A stretch of DNA of 64,000 bases from Sinorhizobium fredii (GTDB taxonomy: Bacteria > Pseudomonadota > Alphaproteobacteria > Rhizobiales > Rhizobiaceae): the NCBI RefSeq assembly GCF_002944405.1, contig NZ_CP024309.1:434001-498000 (forward strand). Reading direction: 5' to 3'. The translations under genes and the position numbers were made by a program. Numbering within the stretch: the stretch's first letter is position 1; every line of letters begins with the position of its first letter. Below, piece by piece: positions 17,790-24,922 of this stretch. The notes beneath the pieces are model-generated. The model had not been told where the DNA came from. It was given only the letters and a program-made list of their open reading frames with translations, and made no database searches.

Positions 17790-18266
17790 ATGTCCGCGTC
17801 TCTGATCTATGACCTCGCCCCGGTTGGTTCCATCGTCGCCTGGTCGGATGGCACCCCCCGACCGCCTGAGCGTTTCAGGAAAAAGCTCGCCGCGTGGAAG
17901 ACCCGCAACAGCCAAGGCCGGCTGATCCGCAAGGTGGGCGAGCGCAGCGTCGGCGCCACCAGCCTTTCGCCAAATTTTACGCTTCACGAGGGCGATCTCG
18001 GCGCAAATGGCGTCATCGCCATCCGCATTCACCGCACCTTTTCGCTCGATAGCGACCTGGCATTCAAGGTCGTTGAGCGGCCTGTGCTCGGAGCTGTTCG
18101 CGTCTTCGATCGGGCCGGCTCGTGCGCCGAACTCGTCCACCTCGCCTTCAATAGGCAAGCGGCCGAGAAATGGCTCTCCGGACATGGCTATCCCAACGCC
18201 GTCTTCGAGGAGGTGACCGCCGACGAGATTGCCGCGGATCATATCGAGGGGAGGGCCGCGGCATGA
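17790..18266 (+). CDS. Conserved-type plasmid protein, unknown function
   Basis: A 158-residue soluble protein (MSASLIYDLAPVGSIVAWSDGTPRPPERFRKKLAAWKTRN...). ATG 17790 is preceded by AAAGGAGG. Its stop overlaps the next start as ATGA, so the two are translationally coupled. It begins a tight four-gene run (17790-19901). No named domain is recognised. The sequence is mixed alpha/beta with no signal peptide or membrane segment. Confidence 0.72.
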   Translation: MSASLIYDLAPVGSIVAWSDGTPRPPERFRKKLAAWKTRNSQGRLIRKVGERSVGATSLSPNFTLHEGDLGANGVIAIRIHRTFSLDSDLAFKVVERPVLGAVRVFDRAGSCAELVHLAFNRQAAEKWLSGHGYPNAVFEEVTADEIAADHIEGRAAA

Positions 18267-19147
18267 GCACGGTGCGCTCGTTGCCCACTGAGGTCTCCAC
18301 CGCTGAAAATATAGGGGTGGAATTCGGCCGAGCCGCCGACGGCATGACTGTCGCGCGTATCGGCGATCTCGTCTTCGCAATGGTTCCCGCCAGTGACGGC
18401 CGTTATTTTCTCGCGAGTGCGTGGCGCGTGTCGCGGCCGCTCGCCGCGCTGAAACACGAGGATTTCTATTCCCATCATGGCTCGGTCGCGGACGAAGCGG
18501 CCTTTCGCGACCGCATGATCGAACAGGCGGACCATTGCCGCGAGTTGGGGCTGCTTTCCCGCAAAAGCGTCCGGGTGACCTGCAGCACGCCCTGGGGTCC
18601 GTCGCAAGGCGCCACCGTCTACGCCGATGGTATCGTCTCCCACATGACGGCCGGCCATGGCGGCTTCCAACTCTCCTCCGCTCGCAATGCCAAGGTTCAC
18701 CCGACGCTCATGGCAGGGGGCGGCTGGTACGAGGAGGATGCCGCCTGGGCGATCGTTGCACTTACCTTTCCGGACTTGTTCACGGCCTACGAACGCAAGT
18801 GCGCCGACAAGACGGTCCGCGACAGATGGCCGGATGCCTGGGAAGCGATCTTCGGTCGATCGCTCGCACCCGGTGAATCTTACGAGAAGGACGCCCAGGC
18901 GTTCGCACGCGAGCATGTCGAGGACTGGATCGTCATCTCAGCGCTGCGGTCGGAGCGTCATCCCGGCATGACGGAGGTGATCGCCACGGTCGGCGGCAAG
19001 CGCGGCGACCACGTGGACGAGCGCCGCTTCCTTGTGCCGAGCGACGAGTATGCGGTCGGCCGGTTCGGTTTCGTCATCGATGAGGCGAAGCATGCCGCCT
19101 ATGACGGCCCCTCCAGCTTCGCCGGTTGGCGTGGGAGGGCGGCGTAA
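18263..19147 (+). CDS. Conserved-type plasmid protein (DUF7007-like)
   Basis: A 294-residue protein. The central block SVRVTCSTPWGPSQGATVYADGIVSHMTAGHGGFQLS, then NAKVHPTLMAGGGWYEEDAAWAIVALTFPDLFTAYERKCADKTVRDRWPDAWEAIFG, belongs to a family I believe is now catalogued as DUF7007. It is found next to ParB-like, ArdC and DUF736 genes on alphaproteobacterial plasmids. The C-terminal RRFLVPSDEYAVGRFGFVID is also characteristic. No catalytic residues are known. The ATG at 18263 overlaps the upstream stop (ATGA), and the downstream start overlaps this stop, which fits an operon. Confidence 0.75.
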   Translation: MSTVRSLPTEVSTAENIGVEFGRAADGMTVARIGDLVFAMVPASDGRYFLASAWRVSRPLAALKHEDFYSHHGSVADEAAFRDRMIEQADHCRELGLLSRKSVRVTCSTPWGPSQGATVYADGIVSHMTAGHGGFQLSSARNAKVHPTLMAGGGWYEEDAAWAIVALTFPDLFTAYERKCADKTVRDRWPDAWEAIFGRSLAPGESYEKDAQAFAREHVEDWIVISALRSERHPGMTEVIATVGGKRGDHVDERRFLVPSDEYAVGRFGFVIDEAKHAAYDGPSSFAGWRGRAA

Positions 19148-19497
19148 TGGCCAATTCCGAACGACGGGCTGGCGAGCTTGCCAGAATGAAAGCGGCGCGG
19201 CGAAAGACACAGCACCAGCTCGATCTCATCGACCGGCAGATCACGCGGCGCATGACAGCGCTCATTCCGCTGCTCGGCCGGCGCCAGGCTGGCTACCGCC
19301 GCGGCAAGCCGCAGGAGCCGGGTGCCTTCCTCGAACACTACCGCGCGAACCTGGCAGCTCTGACGGCTGAGCGCCAGCCTGAGGTCGACGCTCTTAGCCG
19401 GAAACTTGCCCGGCAGGACGCGGCAATCACGGCATTTCGGGTGCGGGTGGAGTCCGATGGTGCACCCGTCGCAACAGCCCGGAGGGCGTTGCCATGA
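19147..19497 (+). CDS. Small basic helical protein, unknown function
   Basis: A 116-residue protein rich in Arg and Ala (MANSERRAGELARMKAARRKTQHQLDLIDRQITRRMTALIPLLGRRQ...), predicted to be mostly helical or coiled coil. The start ATG shares its A with the upstream TAA stop, and its own stop overlaps the next ATG, so it is an internal gene of the 17790-19901 operon. No family is recognised. Confidence 0.68.
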   Translation: MANSERRAGELARMKAARRKTQHQLDLIDRQITRRMTALIPLLGRRQAGYRRGKPQEPGAFLEHYRANLAALTAERQPEVDALSRKLARQDAAITAFRVRVESDGAPVATARRALP

Positions 19498-19901
19498 GCA
19501 CGATCGGGGACCTGGAGCGAAGAGCCGGTATCGGCACATCGCCAGCCGAGCGAACCGCGTTCCGGCGGCAGTTCCACCACCTCGAAGGGGAAGCCTTTCT
19601 GAACGCCGGCGCCGCCGAGCTCAGGCGCCTGATCGCTGCCAGGGAAGTAGAGTCGGATGCCCGGGCAAAGACGCGTGTTGCCCGTTGTCGCCGTGAAGTA
19701 ATGCCGCCCCTGACGGCGGAACAGCAAGCGGCGCTTGAGGCCTACGCCGCCAGGCATGGCCGCCGCTGGAAATCGATCCTCAGCAACGCCTGGATGGGCG
19801 GTCCACAGCATGATGACGGCGGTCTGCTGCGCGGCCTTCGCAACTCGCACGCTCCGACCTGGCTGCAATCATACCGGTTGCGCAATCCGGCCAGGCGATA
19901 G
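19494..19901 (+). CDS. Hypothetical protein closing the 17.8-19.9 kb operon
   Basis: A 135-residue protein (MSTIGDLERRAGIGTSPAERTAFRRQFHHLEGEAFLNAGAAELRRLIAARE...). The C-terminal part LTAEQQAALEAYAARHGRRWKSILSNAWMGG...LLRGLRNSHAPTWLQSYRLRN looks like a small helical fold. It starts within the upstream stop (ATGA). No named family is recognised. It is followed by a 360-base gene-free segment with a large palindrome. Confidence 0.68.
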   Translation: MSTIGDLERRAGIGTSPAERTAFRRQFHHLEGEAFLNAGAAELRRLIAAREVESDARAKTRVARCRREVMPPLTAEQQAALEAYAARHGRRWKSILSNAWMGGPQHDDGGLLRGLRNSHAPTWLQSYRLRNPARR

Positions 19902-20083
19902 CCCGAGCGTGTCCAGCGGGTGGAGAAGACCGGGTTTGGCGGGAGCGCCTCTCGTTCATTCGCGGACGTCATCTTCCTCCCCACGCCGGATTGCCCTTCG
20001 GTTTTGCTGCGGTCTGGACCGGCGGCCGTGCGCTTCAAGGCCGCTGTCGCGCCGCGGTGCGGCCGGACCCCGCCGTCCTTCTC

Positions 20084-20143
20084 GGAGCCGGCTCGCGTGC
20101 TCCGTCGAGGGCAGCTTGCCCTCAACGCACGCAAGCCGGCTCC
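20084..20143. repeat. Large nested hairpin in the gap 19902-20264
   Basis: Outer arms GGAGCCGGCT (20084-20093) and AGCCGGCTCC (20134-20143) continue inward as GCGTGC (20095-20100) and GCACGC (20127-20132) after one mismatch. A separate inner hairpin GAGGGCA-GCT-TGCCCTC occupies 20107-20123. The surrounding gap (19902-20264) contains no supported gene. Confidence 0.7.
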
Positions 20144-20264
20144 GCTCGTCCAGGTGGGGCCGGACCCTGAGCCGCCCGTCTTTCCGCCGGTTTGGGGTGA
20201 CCGCACCGAAGGGCAAGCCGGCATGGGTCGGAGCCACTCCGGACGACCTCGAAAGGAAACGAAC

Positions 20265-20852
20265 ATGGCCAAACCCGCATCCTCCTCCCGCCAATCCGCA
20301 CGCATCGTGCAATTGCGCAAGGGCGCCACCGTCGAAATGGTCAGGCTCACCTGCCCCGACGCCAGCCAGGCGCTGAAGATCGCCGAGAGCTTCGGGACCG
20401 CCGTCATCGACAGCGACGGCATCCGCGACCTGCATGAGCGGCTTGTCATCGAGACAGCCGACGCGCTCGGCGACGGCCTTGGCGACAAGGCCATGCAGAT
20501 CCACCTGCAACGGATCGTCGGCGCCTACGTCGGCTCCGCTCACGGCGCCGGCCAGTTCTACAGCCGCGCCGTCACCGAGGCACGCGATGCTACCGCCAAG
20601 GCCGCCAACGATGCCCGGGACGAGGACCTCGACGGTCCCGTCGGCTATGACAGCGCCGCCCAGCGCAAGCGGGAGTTTGCCGCCGACATGGGCATACAGG
20701 CCCATTCGCTCAGAATGGCGGCCGAAGGCGCCGTCGCTGCCTATGCCCAGGTAATAGGCGAGACCTGGAAGCCTTTCGACAGGCTGGTCGAGCAGCCGGG
20801 CCACGCACTCAATCGCAAGGCTGCCGAAGCGCAGATCTCCGCCTTCGACTAG
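20265..20852 (+). CDS. Conserved-type plasmid protein, unknown function
   Basis: A 195-residue mainly helical protein (MAKPASSSRQSARIVQLRKGATVEMVRLTCPDASQALKIAESFGTAVIDSDGIRDLHERLVIETADALGDGLGDKAMQIHLQRIVGAYVGSAHGAGQFYSRAVTEARDATAKA...). AAAGGAAAC lies upstream of ATG 20265. It is followed by a GC-rich hairpin and then ardC. The family is one I have seen only beside ArdC/DUF736 genes on rhizobial plasmids, and no function is known. Confidence 0.7.
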   Translation: MAKPASSSRQSARIVQLRKGATVEMVRLTCPDASQALKIAESFGTAVIDSDGIRDLHERLVIETADALGDGLGDKAMQIHLQRIVGAYVGSAHGAGQFYSRAVTEARDATAKAANDARDEDLDGPVGYDSAAQRKREFAADMGIQAHSLRMAAEGAVAAYAQVIGETWKPFDRLVEQPGHALNRKAAEAQISAFD

Positions 20853-20860
20853 GGCATTTA

Positions 20861-20878
20861 GCGGGGCTCCGGCCCCGC
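20861..20878 (+). terminator. GC-rich stem-loop after the 195-residue gene
   Basis: GCGGGGC-TCCG-GCCCCGC begins 8 bases after the stop codon. The following CTTCTC is only weakly T-rich, so termination is likely but not certain. Confidence 0.55.
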
Positions 20879-21113
20879 CTTCTCGATTAACTCGACTTCG
20901 GCTGGTTCCATGGCGGGACCGGCCCTTTTCGTGTCGCGGACGCGGCAACGAGCAAAGGGAAAAGAAGCCGATGGCGCGCTCAGCGCAGCCCGTTCCTTCG
21001 GCGGGCCTGCAGGAGCTGCCGACGGACGCAACGGCTTTGCCGTCCTCCACTTCGTTGCGGCCGTTCCGGTGCATCCGCCGGCTGACTTGCTCCTGCCCTC
21101 GTCCCTCCGCAAC

Positions 21114-21140
21114 GGGCCGCGACGGGCGCGGCCCCGAAAC
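21114..21140. promoter_or_regulatory. Hairpin element upstream of ardC
   Basis: GGGCCGCG (21114-21121), loop ACGGG, CGCGGCCC (21127-21134), then CGAAAC. It ends 13 bases before the ardC start. A near copy with the same loop length and the same GAAAC tail lies before the DUF736 gene at 22663-22687. Confidence 0.55.
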
Positions 21141-21152
21141 GGAGGTTTGGAT

Positions 21153-22076
21153 ATGAGCAACACAGAAAATCAGTGGGTCGATCTCTACAGCCGCATCACC
21201 GACAAGATCATCGAAGATCTGGCGAAAGGCGTGCGGCCCTGGATGAAGCCATGGAATTCGGCGAACACGGCAGGCCGCATTACCCGGCCGCTGCGCTATA
21301 ACGGTCAACCCTATTCTGGCGTCAACGTGCTGCTTTTATGGTCTGAGGGTATTGCACGGGGATATACGTCATCCACATGGATGACGTTCAAGCAGTCCCT
21401 CGAATTGGGCGCCGCGGTGCGCAAAGGGGAGACGGGCACGATCGTCGTCTTCGCCAGCCGTTTCACCAAGTCCGAAACCGACGGGAACGGCGGCGAGGTC
21501 GAGCGGGAAATCCCCTTTTTGAAGGCGTACAGCGTCTTCAATGTCGAACAGATCGACGGGCTTCCCGACCAGTATCATCACCGGCAGGCGCCGGTTCTCG
21601 ATCCAGTCGAGCGCATCGAGCATGCCGATCGGTTCTTCCGCAACACCGGTGCTTCTGTTCGCCACGGCGGCAACCAGGCCTTCTTCTCGCCGGCCGCCGA
21701 TCTCATTCAGATGCCGCTGTTCGAGAGCTTCAAGGACGCTGCAAGCTACTACGCGACCCTGAGTCACGAGGTCACCCATTGGACGGCGCCGGACAACCGT
21801 GTGGGCCGCGACCTCAGCCGCTACGCGAAAGACCAGACTGAGCGTGCTCGCGAGGAATTGATTGCCGAACTCGGCAGCTGCTTCCTTTGCGCCGACCTTG
21901 GAATTGTTCCCGAGCTCGAGCCCCGCCCCGATCACGCGTCCTACCTCAGCTCCTGGCTGAAGGTCCTGGCCGACGACAGACGGGCGATTTTCCAGGCGGC
22001 AGCGCATGCGCAACGGGCCGTAACGTTCCTGCATTCGCTGCAGCCCGACGCAGCCGACGAGCGGCTCGCTGCGTAA
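21153..22076 (+). CDS. ardC: ArdC-family anti-restriction protein
   Basis: A 307-residue protein with the ArdC layout. The N-terminal single-strand DNA-binding domain occupies about residues 5-130 (DLYSRITDKIIEDLAKGVRPWMKPWNS, RPLRYNGQPYSGVNVLLLW, TWMTFKQSLELGAAVRKGETGTIVVFASRF, PFLKAYSVFNVEQIDGLP). The C-terminal metalloprotease-like domain has LSHEVTHWTAP (HExxH near residue 206) and REELIAELGSCFL supplying the third ligand region. ArdC of plasmid pSa protects incoming single-stranded DNA. Here it lies on the side of oriT predicted to enter the recipient first, which fits that role. ATG 21153 has GGAGG upstream. Confidence 0.88.
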   Translation: MSNTENQWVDLYSRITDKIIEDLAKGVRPWMKPWNSANTAGRITRPLRYNGQPYSGVNVLLLWSEGIARGYTSSTWMTFKQSLELGAAVRKGETGTIVVFASRFTKSETDGNGGEVEREIPFLKAYSVFNVEQIDGLPDQYHHRQAPVLDPVERIEHADRFFRNTGASVRHGGNQAFFSPAADLIQMPLFESFKDAASYYATLSHEVTHWTAPDNRVGRDLSRYAKDQTERAREELIAELGSCFLCADLGIVPELEPRPDHASYLSSWLKVLADDRRAIFQAAAHAQRAVTFLHSLQPDAADERLAA

Positions 22077-22083
22077 TGACTTG

Positions 22084-22260
22084 TCAGCGCCGGTCGTTGG
22101 TCTCGCCAGCGGCCGGCAACTCTCGGCCGTCGGTCGCGGTGGGTGTGTCACGATCAGTCGCAAGGTCCAGTTTGCCCCAGATCGAGGTTTTCCGGTCGAT
22201 CGGCTTGAGCTTCCGGGACGGCTTGGTTTCGACGATAAACGGCTCTGTCTGCTGACGCAT
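22084..22260 (-). CDS. Small minus-strand protein, unknown function
   Basis: A 58-residue frame on the minus strand: MRQQTEPFIVETKPSRKLKPIDRKTSIWGKLDLATDRDTP... with GGGGA a few bases before the ATG at 22260. The segment SRKLKP...SIWGKLDL looks like a small conserved protein I have seen on other rhizobial replicons, but I cannot verify that. It is the only likely minus-strand gene within the plus-strand block, and its stop faces the ardC stop. The rest of the gap to 22662 shows no supported gene. Confidence 0.45.
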   Translation of the reverse strand: MRQQTEPFIVETKPSRKLKPIDRKTSIWGKLDLATDRDTPTATDGRELPAAGETNDRR

Positions 22261-22662
22261 AGATCCCCAGGCGACGAATCGCGAGGCGCGACGATAGCGC
22301 GGAGGATGGGCAATGCAACGCCCCACGCTCGGTGGTTCAGCGAGGTTTGGGTTTGGCATGTGGTCAGGACAGCGGACCGATCATTGCAGCGTTCGGGGAG
22401 CAGTCGAGGGACGGGCCGCCATTACCATATCCCTTCGACCACTGCGCCAGGCCACGACCTTCGCGGGCTCGATGAGGCATGTCTGATCGAAGACCGGCTT
22501 CGCCTCGATCGTCTTCCCGCAACGGCCTTCCAAAACTTTCTTCCCCTGAGCGCGATGCGCTCATTCCTCGCGGAACAATAAAGTTTCTCCGGGCCGCCCT
22601 CCATTTCATTCCGGCCTTTCAGGTGCAGTCCGATCGTCCCCGATCCTTGCGACAGCCATCGA

Positions 22663-22687
22663 GGCCGCGATGGGCGCGGCCCGAAAC
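22663..22687. promoter_or_regulatory. Hairpin element upstream of the DUF736 gene
   Basis: GGCCGCG (22663-22669), loop ATGGG, CGCGGCC (22675-22681), then CGAAAC, 17 bases before the start codon. It is a near copy of the element before ardC (21114-21140). Confidence 0.55.
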
Positions 22688-22704
22688 AGCAAAGGAATAC
22701 GACA

Positions 22705-23013
22705 ATGGCAACCATCGGCACCTTCACCACCTCCGAAACCGGCTTCAACGGCTCGATCCGCACGCTCGCCCTCAACGTCAAGGCCCGCATCGCCCGCATC
22801 GAAAACCCCTCCGACAAGGGCCCGCACTTCCGCATCTACGCAGGCAATGTCGAGCTGGGTGCGGCCTGGCAGAAGCGCTCCGAGCAGGACCGTGATTACC
22901 TCTCGGTCAAGCTCGACGACCCGAGCTTCCCCGCGCCGATCTACGCAACGCTCACCGAAGTCGAAGGCGAGGACGGCTACCAGCTGATCTGGTCCCGCCC
23001 CAACCGGGACTGA
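22705..23013 (+). CDS. DUF736 family protein
   Basis: A 102-residue protein of the DUF736 family: [83 protein letters not shown]. It is small, beta-rich, cytoplasmic and nearly always encoded on conjugative elements of Alphaproteobacteria near ArdC and ParB-like genes. Its biochemical role is unknown. AAAGGAAT lies upstream of the ATG, and a GC-rich hairpin follows the stop. It is the best-conserved member of this block and a good marker for this plasmid class. Confidence 0.88.
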   Translation: MATIGTFTTSETGFNGSIRTLALNVKARIARIENPSDKGPHFRIYAGNVELGAAWQKRSEQDRDYLSVKLDDPSFPAPIYATLTEVEGEDGYQLIWSRPNRD

Positions 23014-23024
23014 GACCCGGACAA

Positions 23025-23047
23025 GGCCCCGCCCGCAAGGCGGGGCC
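23025..23047 (+). terminator. Stem-loop after the DUF736 gene
   Basis: A perfect 9-base stem GGCCCCGCC-CGCAA-GGCGGGGCC starting 12 bases after the stop. No T-run follows, so it may act as a weak terminator or stability element. Confidence 0.55.
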
Positions 23048-23334
23048 ACTTGGTGCAAGGACAAGCCGGAAGCAGGATCGAGCCTGCCGCCGGCTTTTTC
23101 GGTGCGATGCGGAGAGGGACTATTGTCTGCTCAGATGAGGTTATTGTGTCGGGAGCAAATGCCGGCGTCAAAGGACGCGCGGTTCCCCCAATTTTGCCTC
23201 CGCTTCGTACCTGCGCTCCAACAAAATCGGCTCCCCCACGCGCCGGCTCCGCCGGTCGCTTCCGCGTTCCTTGACCCGCGTCATCTCTTCCCGCCCTGCG
23301 GCCTCGTCTTTCACGAACTCAAGGAGATGAGACG

Positions 23335-23499
23335 ATGACCATCGAACAGCACATCGAAGAATTGCGGGCCGAGCTCAAGAGCGCCTGCGATACCGTCGAG
23401 CGCCGCCAGATCCAGGCCGAGCTTGAGCTGGCCCAAGCTGACCTGGCCGTGATGCTTGCCGAACAGGACGGTGCGATCGAGACCGGGCCGCCCTTCTGA
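23335..23499 (+). CDS. Small coiled-coil protein, unknown function
   Basis: A 54-residue protein, MTIEQHIEELRAELKSACDTVERRQIQAELELAQADLAVMLAEQDGAIETGPPF, entirely helical with heptad spacing. AAGGAGATGAGACG precedes the ATG. It ends the plus-strand block; the next genes are on the minus strand. Short acidic coiled-coil proteins of this type follow DUF736 on other rhizobial plasmids. Function is unknown. Confidence 0.65.
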   Translation: MTIEQHIEELRAELKSACDTVERRQIQAELELAQADLAVMLAEQDGAIETGPPF

Positions 23500-23654
23500 G
23501 GCGGCACCTTTTTGAGCCGGTCCGCCGGATCCACCGGGGTCACGGCTGTCAGGGTTTCCCCCCCCCGACCCTGTCCTCCGGCTGCTCGCCTGCGTAAAGG
23601 ACGGCGCGGCCCAGCGGCGCCGATGAGGCATCATGGCCCGCTCCGGCGAGTCTC

Positions 23655-23912
23655 TCATGTTGGCGCGGAGGCGCGCGGACGATAGCCGCGTTTTCGCTTC
23701 CGTCGCAGCAGATCGAGAAACAGTTCGACGGCTTCCTCTTCCCGCCCGAAATGATGGATCATTGTCTGACCCTTTGCGCCAATGCGACCCCACGTCCTGA
23801 GCAGGCAGATATCCCCGAACAGGTTCGGCTCGATCGACATGGCGTAGTAGCGCGCCATGTTCCTTGCCGCATCCGTGCGTTCCACATAGAGGTGATAGGG
23901 CTGCGAGATCAT
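23655..23912 (-). CDS. WGR domain protein
   Basis: An 85-residue protein from ATG 23912 (a TTG at 23948 would add 12 residues). It consists almost wholly of a WGR domain: YHLYVERTDAARNMARYYAMSIEPNLFGDICLLRTWGRIGAKGQTMIHHFGREEEAVELFLDLLRRKRKRGY. WGR domains occur in PARPs and in bacterial single-domain proteins and probably bind nucleic acid. The family is common on rhizobial plasmids between traG and the DUF736 block. Start choice is uncertain because no clear ribosome site is visible. Confidence 0.8.
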   Translation of the reverse strand: MISQPYHLYVERTDAARNMARYYAMSIEPNLFGDICLLRTWGRIGAKGQTMIHHFGREEEAVELFLDLLRRKRKRGYRPRASAPT

Positions 23913-24110
23913 GAGATCAGAATCGCCGATCCCGGGAATCACGTCCAACGACAGTTATGAATCGTTCGGCAAGGATCGATTCACATCAGTGATAATAAGC
24001 GAGGCCTTCCGCAGGGATTTGAGCAAAACGCCTGCGGCGCACGCCCCATTCGCTCGCCAAACCCGCGAGAGCAGTTTTGGCCATCCGAGTGACGATTGTC
24101 TCGCGACATC

Positions 24111-24692
24111 TTAGCCGCACCACCCGTGTCTTGCGCCATCCCAGCGCCTCGCGAGGCCTTCATCGATGAGACTGTCTCCTAGTGAGCGCCCTCCTCGCGT
24201 GACGGTACGGAGCTTGCGGCCGTATTTGTCCTCGTCGCTCCAACCGGCCGATAGCGAGAATTTTCCGGCATTGAGCAGCGCCAGCAGGCGTGCCTTCGCC
24301 GCCTCGCCTTTGATCCGTTCCGCCTCGCAGCGCGGCGGGCTGAGTTCCGGCGTGTCGATATCCGCGATGCGGATCTTCTCCCCCTTGAACCAGAACGTGT
24401 CGCCATCGACGACGCAGTTCTTTCGCGTGCTATCGCCGCAGAATGAAAACGCGGCCGCCGACGTATCCGTCGGAGGCATGTAGGTGAGAGCGAGGACACC
24501 CGAGAGATCGCCAGCCCCGCCGAAGGCAAGCCATCCTCCCGCAGCAATGATGATGGCTAAGATGACCGCTGTCCGCGATGTGTGCCGGCCTTTCTTTCCC
24601 GATCGGGGCCATTTTCCCTGTGGGCGATTTCGATCTTTCCTGCCGCCGGACTTCCGCGCGCTTCTGATCGGAACCACATTCGATTTCGCCAC
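24111..24692 (-). CDS. Membrane-anchored staphylococcal-nuclease-like (thermonuclease) protein
   Basis: A 193-residue protein with a basic N-terminus, one membrane segment near residues 40-60 (RTAVILAIIIAAGGWLAFGGAG) and a C-terminal SNase domain. The SNase core is VVDGDTFWFKGEKIRIADIDTPE, then GEAAKARLLALLNAGKFSLSAG...DKYGRKLRTVTRGGRSLGDSLIDEGLARRW. These carry the usual calcium/substrate residues of the nuclease (Asp of VDGDT, Arg of KIRIADID, Glu of DTPE, Arg of YGRKL). It probably acts outside the cytoplasmic membrane. GTG 24692 has GAGG upstream; a TTG at 24719 is an alternative. It lies downstream of traG on the same strand and is a frequent companion of tra genes in rhizobia. Confidence 0.8.
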   Translation of the reverse strand: MAKSNVVPIRSARKSGGRKDRNRPQGKWPRSGKKGRHTSRTAVILAIIIAAGGWLAFGGAGDLSGVLALTYMPPTDTSAAAFSFCGDSTRKNCVVDGDTFWFKGEKIRIADIDTPELSPPRCEAERIKGEAAKARLLALLNAGKFSLSAGWSDEDKYGRKLRTVTRGGRSLGDSLIDEGLARRWDGARHGWCG

Positions 24693-24922
24693 TTGCCCGT
24701 CCTCTTCAGTTTGGCTCAACCTATCTTGGACTCGGTTTCATCTGTCTTCACGGACATGCCGAGCTTCGGGTGGTGTGCGAGGAGCGGGGCGCAGTCGGTC
24801 CCGCCTCCCTTCGGGCCACTTTGTTGAGGCTCCTGCGGCTGCGCTGTTCCCACTCCTCGCACGACGAGAATTCCCGAAATCCCGCCCTTAGGCGGCCGCT
24901 ATGCTGATTTCTCCGATGCTCT

